DNA of 64,000 nucleotides from an uncultured delta proteobacterium. GTDB lineage: Bacteria; Desulfobacterota; Desulfovibrionia; Desulfovibrionales; Desulfovibrionaceae. The stretch lies in NCBI GenBank assembly GCA_900079685.1, contig LT599018.1, positions 2,805,785 to 2,869,784 of the forward strand, read 5' to 3'. Of the stretch, positions 45,583 through 53,122 are shown in pieces (positions within the stretch are counted from its first letter, which is position 1; every line of letters begins with the position of its first letter). A model generated the notes under the pieces. It saw only the letters and a list, made by a program, of their open reading frames with translations, was not told the DNA's origin and made no database searches. Position numbers and translations under genes: made by a program.

Positions 45583-46662
45583 GTGATAATCTTCGGAGCG
45601 CCGTTCAGATATTACCAGGGCCGGGATATCCTCAAGGATACCGGTACGATTTTGCAGCCCATGGGGAAGAAATTCTTCCTGGTCAGTGACGCCTTTGTGT
45701 TTTCCCTGTACGGGGACGCTTTGGACGCCGCCTTTGCCTCTGCCGGTCTCGCATCCGTGCGCGGGGAGTTCGACGGGGAATCGAGCGATGCGGAAATAAA
45801 CCGTTTGCACCAGATTTACAAAGCCTCCGGCTGCGACGCCGTGGTCGGTGTCGGCGGCGGCAAGGCCCTGGATACGGCCAAGGGGGTTTCCATCGTGGCG
45901 GACGCGCCCGTGGCCCTCGTCCCGACCACCGCCGCCTCGGACGCGCCGGTCAGCAACATCGCCATGATCTACAAGGCGGACCACAGCAAGGACCGCGTGG
46001 CGTACATGCGCTACTCGCCGTGGTGCATCATCATGGATACCGAGGTCATCCTGAAGGCGCCGTTGCGGACCTTCATCTCCGGCATCGGGGACGCGGCGGC
46101 CACCAAGTTCGAGGCGGACGCCTGCCTCGCTTCCGGCGCGGCCAACTTCCTGAAAGGCCGGCCGCCCAGAACGGCCAAGGCGCTCTGCGACCTGTGCTGG
46201 GACATTATCCGCGAACACGCCATGGAAGCCGTGGAATCCGTCAAGAACGGGGTGTTCACCAACGCGTTCGACGAGGTGGTGGAAGCTTCGGCGCTCCTCA
46301 GCGGTTTGGGGTTCGTCAACGGCGGCCTCGCGGCCGGGCACGCCGTCAGTTCCGGCCTGACCTCTGTCCCCGCCGCGCTGAAAGCGACGCACGGCGAACT
46401 GGTCTCCTTCGGCCTTCTGGTCCAGCTCGTGCTGGAAAAACGGCCCCAGGCGTTCATGGATGAGATGCTCGCCTTCCTGAAAGGCGTGGGCCTGCCCACG
46501 ACCCTGGCCCAACTCGGCGTAACCGGGGCGGACAAGGACGACATCACCAAAATGGTCAATAAAATCTGCACGCCGCAGAACCTGGTCTACAACATGCCGT
46601 GCGAGATCACCCCGGCCATCCTGGAAAAGGCCATTTATGAGGCCGACAGGCTGGGGCGGTAA
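45583..46662 (+). CDS. Iron-containing alcohol dehydrogenase, glycerol dehydrogenase (GldA) type
   Basis: Metal-dependent NAD dehydrogenase of 359 residues. The nucleotide domain has VVGVGGGKALDTAKGVS near 87-103 and VPTTAASDAPVSN; the metal-binding domain has DAAATKFEAD, a His in GGLAAGHAVSSGLT (about residue 250) and a further His in THGELVSFG (about 270). It begins with GTG 45583 behind AAGGAG. The family oxidises glycerol or related vicinal diols to the ketone. In this operon it may act on the same polyol as the SDR or on a cleavage product. Confidence 0.9.
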   Translation: MIIFGAPFRYYQGRDILKDTGTILQPMGKKFFLVSDAFVFSLYGDALDAAFASAGLASVRGEFDGESSDAEINRLHQIYKASGCDAVVGVGGGKALDTAKGVSIVADAPVALVPTTAASDAPVSNIAMIYKADHSKDRVAYMRYSPWCIIMDTEVILKAPLRTFISGIGDAAATKFEADACLASGAANFLKGRPPRTAKALCDLCWDIIREHAMEAVESVKNGVFTNAFDEVVEASALLSGLGFVNGGLAAGHAVSSGLTSVPAALKATHGELVSFGLLVQLVLEKRPQAFMDEMLAFLKGVGLPTTLAQLGVTGADKDDITKMVNKICTPQNLVYNMPCEITPAILEKAIYEADRLGR

Positions 46663-46703
46663 GAGAAAAGAGACACACTGTTCCCGTCGCCCTTATTGCG
46701 GGT

Positions 46704-46722
46704 CCAGGGGCTCAGCCCCTGG
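46704..46722. repeat. Hairpin repeat between GldA-type and EtfB genes
   Basis: Perfect stem CCAGGGGCT-C-AGCCCCTGG flanked by GCGGGT and GCGGGGTCC. With its flanks it matches, in the opposite orientation, the second hairpin at 43569-43589. Confidence 0.65.
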
Positions 46723-46788
46723 CGGGGTCCGGGGCGGCGTCCCGGCGTTTCCACAGGAAAATTCAATCTGCTATTCCGGAATTGAAGC

Positions 46789-47589
46789 ATGAGCGTGTAT
46801 GTCTGCCTGAAACAGGTGCCCAATGTGGAGGGAGTGCCCGCGATTGATCCGGAATCCGGATTTTTACGCGCGGACGCGTGGTATTTGAACCCGCTGGACG
46901 CGTACGCCATGCGCGGCGCGCTGGAGACAGCCGCCGCCCTCGGCACGGACTGTGTGGCAGTAAGCTTCGGCGGGCCGGAAGCCGGGGACGGGCTGCGCCA
47001 GGCGCTCGGTCTGGGCGCGGACCGGGCGGTCCTCGCGTCTTCCGGTACCCCCCTGGCGGGACCGGGCCTGACGGCCTGGGCCCTGGCCGGGGCCATCCGG
47101 GCGGACAGCCGGGACAACGGGCAACGGCCCGCCCTGGTGTTTTGCGGCAGGCAGTCCTCGGACGTGGCGAATATGCAGGTGCCTTACCGGCTGGCCGCGT
47201 GCCTGGGGTTTCCCGTGGTGAGCGAAGTCAGCTCCTGGGCGGTGAAGGGCGGGTATTGCGACGTGTTCCGCCAGGCCGGGAGCCTGCGCGAATACCTGAC
47301 CGTGGACCTGCCCTGCGTCCTTGCCCTGAACCGGGGCCAGGGGGAGATGCCGCGCCCGACCCTGCCGGGCCTTATCAAAGCCAAGAAAAAGAGCGTGCGT
47401 GTTTTGGGACCGGAAGACATCGCCCTCGCGCAGCCGCCGGAATGGACCGCGCCGCCGGCGGACCCCGCCCTGCTGCGGACGCGGAACGTGTCGGACGAAC
47501 ACCATTGCCGGTTCGCGCAAGGCGAAACCGTGGAAGACCGGGTGAGGGACCTAGTGCGCATGCTGCGTGAGAATGGGAGCCTGCCGTGA
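46789..47589 (+). CDS. etfB: Electron transfer flavoprotein beta subunit
   Basis: Protein of 266 residues that binds AMP or FAD and, with EtfA, carries electrons from flavin dehydrogenases. It shows the N-terminal phrase VYVCLKQVPNVEG with DPESGFLR, the ETF beta stretch LNPLDAYAMRGALE, and the signature VLASSGTPLAGPGLTAWALAGAI, then FCGRQSSDVANMQVPYRLAACLGFPVVSEV. The ribosome site is weak (GGAATTGAAGC). The stop overlaps the GTG start of etfA. No fused Fe-S domain is present. Confidence 0.92.
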   Translation: MSVYVCLKQVPNVEGVPAIDPESGFLRADAWYLNPLDAYAMRGALETAAALGTDCVAVSFGGPEAGDGLRQALGLGADRAVLASSGTPLAGPGLTAWALAGAIRADSRDNGQRPALVFCGRQSSDVANMQVPYRLAACLGFPVVSEVSSWAVKGGYCDVFRQAGSLREYLTVDLPCVLALNRGQGEMPRPTLPGLIKAKKKSVRVLGPEDIALAQPPEWTAPPADPALLRTRNVSDEHHCRFAQGETVEDRVRDLVRMLRENGSLP

Positions 47590-48623
47590 AAAAACACATT
47601 GCGGTATGGTTGGACCGGGCGGAAGGCCCGTTTGCCGTCAGGGACGGCCACCGGGCGGCGCTCGCTTTCGCCGCCGCGTCCGGCGGCTTGGTGACCGCCG
47701 TGATGGCGGCGGCCCCGGATGACGTTTTCGCGCCCTCCCTGGCGGAAGAGCTTGCGCGGTACGGCGCGAAGCGCATCGCGCGTCTACGCCTGGCGCCGGA
47801 GAACAGCCGCAATCCCGAAGCACTGGCGGCGGCCTTTGCCTGGGCGTTGGACCAGGAATTTTTTACGGCAACGCCCGTCACGGACATGGTGACCACCGCC
47901 AACGCCGCCGGGCGGGATTTCATGGCCCGGGTCGCGTCACGGCGGAACGCGCCGTTGCTGCAAGACTGCGTTGCCGTTGATTTTGACGCGGGAACCGGGG
48001 AAAAATACCTGCTGCAAGGCCGCACCTGCGGCGTGTATTCCCTGCCGGGACCGGTCCGTTGCTGGACCTTGCGGCCGCACGCGTTCGCGTGCGTTGCGGC
48101 GGACAAGCTCCCCCCGGCGGCTCCGGCGGTGATCGCCGATATGGCGCCACCCGCCGCGAAAACGGGGGTACGCCCGTCCGCGGCGGCCCAAAAGGAGCTG
48201 GGGCAAACGGAAACCGATCCGCTGGCCCGGATGTGGGCGGCACAGCCGGACATCATGGAAACCCCGGTCATCATCAGCGGCGGGCGGGCGCTGGAATCGG
48301 CGGAAAACTTCCGCCTGCTGCACGAGACGGCGGCCCCGCTGCACGCCGCCGTCGGGGCGAGCCGGAGCGCGGTGGACATGGGCTACGCCCCGCCTTTCGT
48401 CCAGGTGGGGCAGACCGGGGTCGTGGTCAGCCCGGAGTTGTATATCGCCTGCGGCATTTCCGGCTCCATCTTCCACACTACCGGCATCAAGGGGGCCAGG
48501 ACGGTCGTGGCCGTGAACAAGGATAGCGGCGCGCAGATTTTTTCCCGGGCGGATTACGGCATAACGGACGATCTTTTCACCGTGCTGCCGTTGCTGCGCC
48601 GGCTGCTCGAATCCGGCGCCTGA
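47586..48623 (+). CDS. etfA: Electron transfer flavoprotein alpha subunit
   Basis: Protein of 345 residues. The N-terminal ETF domain is diverged; the C-terminal FAD domain (about 220-340) is clear: VIISGGRALESAENFRLLHETA, VGASRSAVDMGYAPPFVQVGQTGVVVSPELYIACGISGSIFHTTGIKGARTVVAVNKD and DYGITDDLF. Start GTG 47586 overlaps the EtfB stop (GTGA), so translation is coupled. There is no N-terminal ferredoxin domain as in bifurcating lactate dehydrogenase ETFs; the separate Fe-S protein upstream may fill that role. It is the last gene of the operon. Confidence 0.92.
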   Translation: MKKHIAVWLDRAEGPFAVRDGHRAALAFAAASGGLVTAVMAAAPDDVFAPSLAEELARYGAKRIARLRLAPENSRNPEALAAAFAWALDQEFFTATPVTDMVTTANAAGRDFMARVASRRNAPLLQDCVAVDFDAGTGEKYLLQGRTCGVYSLPGPVRCWTLRPHAFACVAADKLPPAAPAVIADMAPPAAKTGVRPSAAAQKELGQTETDPLARMWAAQPDIMETPVIISGGRALESAENFRLLHETAAPLHAAVGASRSAVDMGYAPPFVQVGQTGVVVSPELYIACGISGSIFHTTGIKGARTVVAVNKDSGAQIFSRADYGITDDLFTVLPLLRRLLESGA

Positions 48624-48718
48624 CCGGGCGGTTGTTTTTCGCATCCTTTGCAGCGCGGGCAATTTCCGCTATGCCATAGAGGCTTCGACCGTAACTTTTC
48701 CGAACAGGCGGATGTTCC

Positions 48719-49903
48719 ATGGCGATGACGTGGCATGCAACACCATTTCCCGGCGTGCGGTTCCGCGAGCACGAATCGCGCATGCACGGCGGTGAAAAAG
48801 ACCGGTACTACTCCATCCGGTGCAAGGTGCGCGGCAAGGATATCGAGCGCGGCCTCGGCTGGGCCTCGACGGGCATGACGCCCGAAAAGGCGCTGCGGGA
48901 GCTTGAGGCGCTGCGGGCATCCCTCCGGGCGGATTCCGGCGCGGCGGCCGTTCTTCCGGCGCGGCGGCGCAAACCGGCGCTGTCCTTTTCCCGCTTCTGG
49001 GAACGGGAATATTTTCCCCATATCACGAAGACGAAAGCCGCTTCCTCCGTGACCGTGGAGGCGGGCATATACGCCAACTGGCTGGAACCGGCCTTCGGCG
49101 CCCTCGCTCTCGGACGCCTCACGGCGGACCGGCTGGAATCCCTGGTGGCCGACGTGCTGGAGGGCGGCCGCAGTCCCCGCACGGCCCGGTATCTTGTCTC
49201 CATTGTGTCACAGGTCTGGAACCTGGCGATGGAGAAAAATTTCGCCCTGCCGGAAAACCCTTGCGCGCGCGTATCCATCACCGCTCCGGATAAAACAATG
49301 GTCCGGCTGGTCCGGCCCGACGAGATCCGGAAAATGCTGGGCGTTCTTGACCGGCGCAGCAGGGACTTGCACGACGCCGTTCTTCTGGCCCTGTTCTGCG
49401 GCCTTGGCCCCGGAGAGCTGTTCCGCGTTTCCTGGGCGGATATCAGTCTCGCGCGGGGGACCATCTCCATAAAAGGCAGCAAGAGCAGGCGGGGGCGCAT
49501 TGTTTTTCTCCCCTCGGCCGTCAACGAACTTTTGGGCAAACGCAACTGGGAAAGCTTTTCCCGCATGGGCGGCATGCAGCTGACGGATTATCTTTTTTCC
49601 CGCAAACCGGGGATCAAAAGGGAATGGTTCAGCCGGGCCTTTGACCGCATTGCGCAGGAAGAGGGTTGGAACAAAAAGGGCGCGGCGCGCCAGGAGCGGG
49701 TCACCCTCGCCTCGTTCCGCCACATGTACGCCATTTGGCTGATTACGGGAGGGGTGGGGCTTTCCACCGTGGCGGATCTCATGGGCCACAAAACCATAAG
49801 CCTGTTGCAAAAATACGCCCGGTTCGCCCCGTCGCCGGAATCGCTCTGCCGGTCCGTGCTGGATGAGGAATGGAAAAGCCTTCTCGGACCTTCCCAAACA
49901 TGA
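48719..49903 (+). CDS. Tyrosine-type site-specific recombinase with altered catalytic residues
   Basis: Integrase-family protein of 394 residues. An N-terminal Arm-type/DUF4102-like segment and a SAM-like core-binding domain (about 85-175) precede the catalytic domain (about 195-380). It retains Lys in IKGSKSRRGR, Arg334-His335 in SFRHMYA, His357 in MGHKTISLLQKY and the nucleophile Tyr366. Arg I is replaced: the CGLGPGEL motif has Gly230 where relatives have Arg (TGLRxxEL), and the H-X-X-R histidine is Ala331. AGGCGG is a moderate ribosome site. No tRNA or att core is seen nearby, so the integrase may be an immobile remnant. Confidence 0.88.
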   Translation: MAMTWHATPFPGVRFREHESRMHGGEKDRYYSIRCKVRGKDIERGLGWASTGMTPEKALRELEALRASLRADSGAAAVLPARRRKPALSFSRFWEREYFPHITKTKAASSVTVEAGIYANWLEPAFGALALGRLTADRLESLVADVLEGGRSPRTARYLVSIVSQVWNLAMEKNFALPENPCARVSITAPDKTMVRLVRPDEIRKMLGVLDRRSRDLHDAVLLALFCGLGPGELFRVSWADISLARGTISIKGSKSRRGRIVFLPSAVNELLGKRNWESFSRMGGMQLTDYLFSRKPGIKREWFSRAFDRIAQEEGWNKKGAARQERVTLASFRHMYAIWLITGGVGLSTVADLMGHKTISLLQKYARFAPSPESLCRSVLDEEWKSLLGPSQT

Positions 49904-49974
49904 CCCCGGCTGTGTCCGGCGGGGCCGGCGGCGTACGTTCAGCGCAGGGGCCTGTTTCCGGCCCTCTTTGCCGG

Positions 49975-50673
49975 TTAATTCACTACGGTGGGGCCGGGCA
50001 TATTGCCGCGTCCGCGTCTGTCGGCCAGGTAATCCCGGACGGACTTGACGCCGCTGACCACGCCCTCGCGCCAGTCATCGCTTTCAGGGTAGGGCGGCAG
50101 GGGCTGTTGCAGGAGCATCCGGCGTATCGCGTCCGCCACCGCCTTTTCAATGCCGTCGCCGGATTCGACGAGTATCCCCCGTTGCGGCGGCTCGGCGACG
50201 AACAGGAGAAGCAGGCCCTTGCCCTTGTTTTGTTGGGCGAGCTCCCAATTGTCGAGCAGGGTTTCCGCAAGCTCGTGCGCGTCACCGCCGCCGGTGTTTT
50301 TCAGGGTGATAACCGCGGTCGGGACGCCCGTGGCCTGCTGGATGTCCCGCATAAAGCGGGCTATTTTCTTTTCGTCCTGGTCGGTTATGACATCTTGCGG
50401 GTCGTTGACGGGATCGATGGAAACCTGGCGGAACTGGGCGTGCCTATCCTTGCGGCCGGCAGGGGGGCTCGTTCCCGCTTGCTTGCCGGTGCGGGTTATG
50501 TGGGTGAGCAGACTTTCCCCCTCCGTCTGCCGCGCGTCCGGCGGCGCCGGGCCGCTTGTGACGACGACGGGCAGGATCCTGGGGCGCGGGTTATATAGTG
50601 CCGTCACCACAAGAGCCACCATTGCCGCAACCACGATGAAAAGCGCGATATATTCACGTCCTGATGTCTTCAT
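49975..50673 (-). CDS. Membrane-anchored TPM-domain protein
   Basis: Protein of 232 residues with one N-terminal membrane anchor (about 6-27: YIALFIVVAAMVALVVTALY), a Pro-rich linker, and a TPM domain at about 90-215 (DVITDQDEKKIARFMRDIQQATGVPTAVITLKN, KGLLLLFVAEPPQRGILVESGDGIEKAVADAIRR). TPM domains occur in YgcG-type proteins and the thylakoid acid phosphatase; the role here is not known. AAAGGGGGCGTGTG before ATG 50673 sets the start. The C terminus is hydrophilic, so the domain faces the periplasm if the anchor is a signal anchor. Confidence 0.85.
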   Translation of the reverse strand: MKTSGREYIALFIVVAAMVALVVTALYNPRPRILPVVVTSGPAPPDARQTEGESLLTHITRTGKQAGTSPPAGRKDRHAQFRQVSIDPVNDPQDVITDQDEKKIARFMRDIQQATGVPTAVITLKNTGGGDAHELAETLLDNWELAQQNKGKGLLLLFVAEPPQRGILVESGDGIEKAVADAIRRMLLQQPLPPYPESDDWREGVVSGVKSVRDYLADRRGRGNMPGPTVVN

Positions 50674-51136
50674 CACACGCCCCCTTTTACTGTGAAGCAA
50701 CAGTCTTGTTTTCCCCTGGAAGTCAAATTCTCTTGACTGTTTTTTTGTTTCTACATACTGATGATCCCATTGTTATTGTTTTACCGTGTTGTGGAAATGT
50801 TTTGTAATGTTTTTTGTTACTGTTGTTATATTTTTTATATTTTTGTGTTATACTGAGTATAATTTATATAGAATAAGATTGTTTTGTTTCTTTCAATGTG
50901 CCATTAACGTGTTTCTGTTTTTGTATTTTTTACTATTTACGATGGCTGCCGTATTTATAGAGACATGATTGCCGCCGGATAAAAAAATCCGTAAACCCCG
51001 AGCCGAGCGGTTCGCGGCGGGAGGGCCGGGCAAAGGCGGTTGCCCGTGACGGCGCAAGAGCGTATCACGTCCTGACCGGCAGGGTCCGGACCGGCGGGCG
51101 GCGGCGCGGGCCGGGAAAACAGCGGGATCGGAACAG
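50674..51136. other. AT-rich intergenic island
   Basis: 463 bases between the TPM gene and the amidohydrolase gene. The stretch 50720-50970 is very T-rich against GC-rich surroundings, with long runs of T and TTGT. A 60-codon open frame (50786-50968, GTG start) would encode a very hydrophobic peptide, but it has no ribosome site and is likely a product of composition. No RNA structure was recognised. GC returns after about 50970. Confidence 0.6.
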
Positions 51137-52801
51137 ATGGGAAACCAGGCGGGCGAAGCCCTTTTTTACAACGGAAATATCCTGACGGCGGATGCGGCCA
51201 TGCCGCGCGCCTCGGTCATGGGCGTCAGAGCGGGGACAATCGTGTATGTCGGCGGCAGCCGGGACGAGGCCGCCGCGCGTCTTTCCCCCGGCGCGGCAAC
51301 GGTGGATTTGCGCGGCCGCACCATGATGCCGGGCTTCGCGGACAGCCACCAGCATTTCATCATGCAGGGGCAGCACCTGGCGGAACTGGATCTTCGCCTG
51401 AAGTCCAGGGAGGCCATCGTGAGTATGGTCGCGGCCAGGGCGCGGGAGCTGCCGCCCGGCGAGTGGATTACCGGGCGCGGCTGGAACCACGAGGTCTGGC
51501 CCGGCCGCCAGTGGCCCTGCAAGGAGGACCTGGACGCGGCCGCGCCGGACAATCCCGTGGCCCTGACCCGGTTGGACGGGCATTCCCTGTGGGCCAATTC
51601 CCGCGCTCTGGAGGCCGCCGGACTTGACCGCCACAGCCCGGAATATCCGGGCGGCGAAATTCTCCGCACGCCGGACGGGGATTTGACGGGCATCCTCATC
51701 GACACCCCGGCCTTCAAGGTCCGGCAGGCAATTCCGCCGCAGACCGCGGCGCAGCGGCGCGAAGCCTGTCTGCGGGCCCAGGCCGACATGTTCCGTTACG
51801 GCATCACCTCCGTCGGCGACGCCTGGCAGATGCCGGAAGACCACGCGCTGCTCGGCGCGCTGTACGAGGAAGGAAAGCTCCGCATCCGCATTTACGGCAT
51901 GCTGGCGTCCAGGTTCCAGGGGATAACCCCCTGCGCGGCGGTGGACCGGGAGCCGGTCGGCGGGCTGTATGGGGACAGGCTGTCGCTCCGGGCGTATAAA
52001 ATCGTGCTGGACGGCTCCCTCGGCTCGCGGAGCGCCTGGCTGACAGACGATTACGCGGACAGGCCCGGCCACAGAGGCAACCACCGCTACACGGACGAGG
52101 AATTGCTCGCCGTCGCGCGCTCGGCCAGGGACAAGGGCTTCCAGCTCTGCATCCACGCCATCGGCGATGCCGCCGTGCTCCAGGCCGTGGGCGCGCTTGA
52201 AACGCTGCGCCGGGACGCGGCGGATACCCGGCTGCCGCACCGCATCGAGCATTTCCAGACGGCCTCGGCCGAGACCGTGGCCCGCGCGCTGGCCATCGGG
52301 GTCATTCCGGCCATGCAGACCATCCATGCCGCGGCGGACAGGGAGATGGCCCAGGCCAGGCTTTCCCCGCGCGATCTTTGCCGGTCCTACCCCTGGCGGG
52401 AAATTCTGGACCGGGGCGGCATCATTGCCAACGGCTCGGACAGCCCCATGGACGGGGTCAACCCGTTCCACGGGTTCCACGCGGCCATCACGCGCGAGCC
52501 CTTTGCCTGCCAGAGGGAGGACGACGGCCATGTGCGCCCGGCTGCCCAGGTGCGCCCGGCTGCCCATGTGCGCCCGGTTCGGATGACGCGCGAAGAGGCG
52601 CTCAAATCCTACACGCTCTGGGCCGCGCGGGCGGAACTGGCCCAAGACCGCAAAGGTTCCCTGACCGTGGGGAAGCATGCGGACTGCATCGTGCTGGACC
52701 GCGACATCATGACCTGCCCGGAAGACGAGGTGAAAGAGACCGGCGTCCTCATGACCGTGGTCGCCGGTGAGACGGTTTACGGCGGGCCGGAAAACTTGTG
52801 A
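51137..52801 (+). CDS. YtcJ-family amidohydrolase
   Basis: Metal-dependent hydrolase of 554 residues in the YtcJ group. It has an N-terminal composite beta-sandwich (ALFYNGNILTADAAMPRASVMGVRAGTIVYVG), the metal motif GFADSHQHF near 68-76, GRGWNHEVWP, the TIM-barrel His region CIHAIGDAAVLQAV, HRIEHFQTA and the catalytic GSDSPMDGVNPF, then a C-terminal strand with GKHADCIVLDRDI. The substrate is unknown. The ribosome site is weak (GGAACAG). A triple 18-base in-frame repeat lies near residues 465-482. Confidence 0.9.
   Translation: MGNQAGEALFYNGNILTADAAMPRASVMGVRAGTIVYVGGSRDEAAARLSPGAATVDLRGRTMMPGFADSHQHFIMQGQHLAELDLRLKSREAIVSMVAARARELPPGEWITGRGWNHEVWPGRQWPCKEDLDAAAPDNPVALTRLDGHSLWANSRALEAAGLDRHSPEYPGGEILRTPDGDLTGILIDTPAFKVRQAIPPQTAAQRREACLRAQADMFRYGITSVGDAWQMPEDHALLGALYEEGKLRIRIYGMLASRFQGITPCAAVDREPVGGLYGDRLSLRAYKIVLDGSLGSRSAWLTDDYADRPGHRGNHRYTDEELLAVARSARDKGFQLCIHAIGDAAVLQAVGALETLRRDAADTRLPHRIEHFQTASAETVARALAIGVIPAMQTIHAAADREMAQARLSPRDLCRSYPWREILDRGGIIANGSDSPMDGVNPFHGFHAAITREPFACQREDDGHVRPAAQVRPAAHVRPVRMTREEALKSYTLWAARAELAQDRKGSLTVGKHADCIVLDRDIMTCPEDEVKETGVLMTVVAGETVYGGPENL
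52529..52582 (+). repeat. Three tandem 18-base units in the amidohydrolase gene
   Basis: Units start CATGTGCGCCCGG, CAGGTGCGCCCGG, CATGTGCGCCCGG and encode HVRPAA, QVRPAA, HVRPVR. Being a multiple of three they keep the frame; unit number may vary between strains. Confidence 0.8.
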
Positions 52802-53122
52802 TAGGGCTATCACTTGCATGATTATCGTAAAGGTGTATGGAATAACCCTATGTGCCGTATCGCGGCATCCGTTCGCGGACTCGGCTGGCCCGATGTATAA
52901 TGGCGGATACGGCGCAGCAGGGTAAAAGGACCTGCGACGAAAAAGCCGCGCGTTTGCGCGGCACAGTACCGGCCATGAATATTTGAACCGTTGTATGCAA
53001 GATGGTTTTTTCAATGACCGGGCCGCCGCAAGGCGGCCCGGCGCGTTTACGGCAGCGTTGCGATACCCCCCGGCAGCGCGGCGGTATCCGGGCACGATCA
53101 GAGCATTTGAGGAGGACGGGAA
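52802..53122. other. Intergenic region before the large membrane-protein gene
   Basis: 321 bases. It contains two small GC hairpins without T tracts, GCCGCGC-GTTT-GCGCGGC (52945-52962) and GGGCCGCC-GCAA-GGCGGCCC (53020-53039). GGAGG at 53111 is the ribosome site of the next gene. No RNA gene recognised. Confidence 0.5.

Noticed and set aside
48624..48718. Possible tRNA or att site next to the integrase
   Set aside because: No tRNA cloverleaf or repeated core was found in the 95 bases or nearby flanks.
50786..50968. 60-codon hydrophobic frame in the AT-rich island
   Set aside because: T-rich DNA always encodes Phe/Leu-rich frames; the GTG start has no ribosome site, so it was noted only as part of the island.
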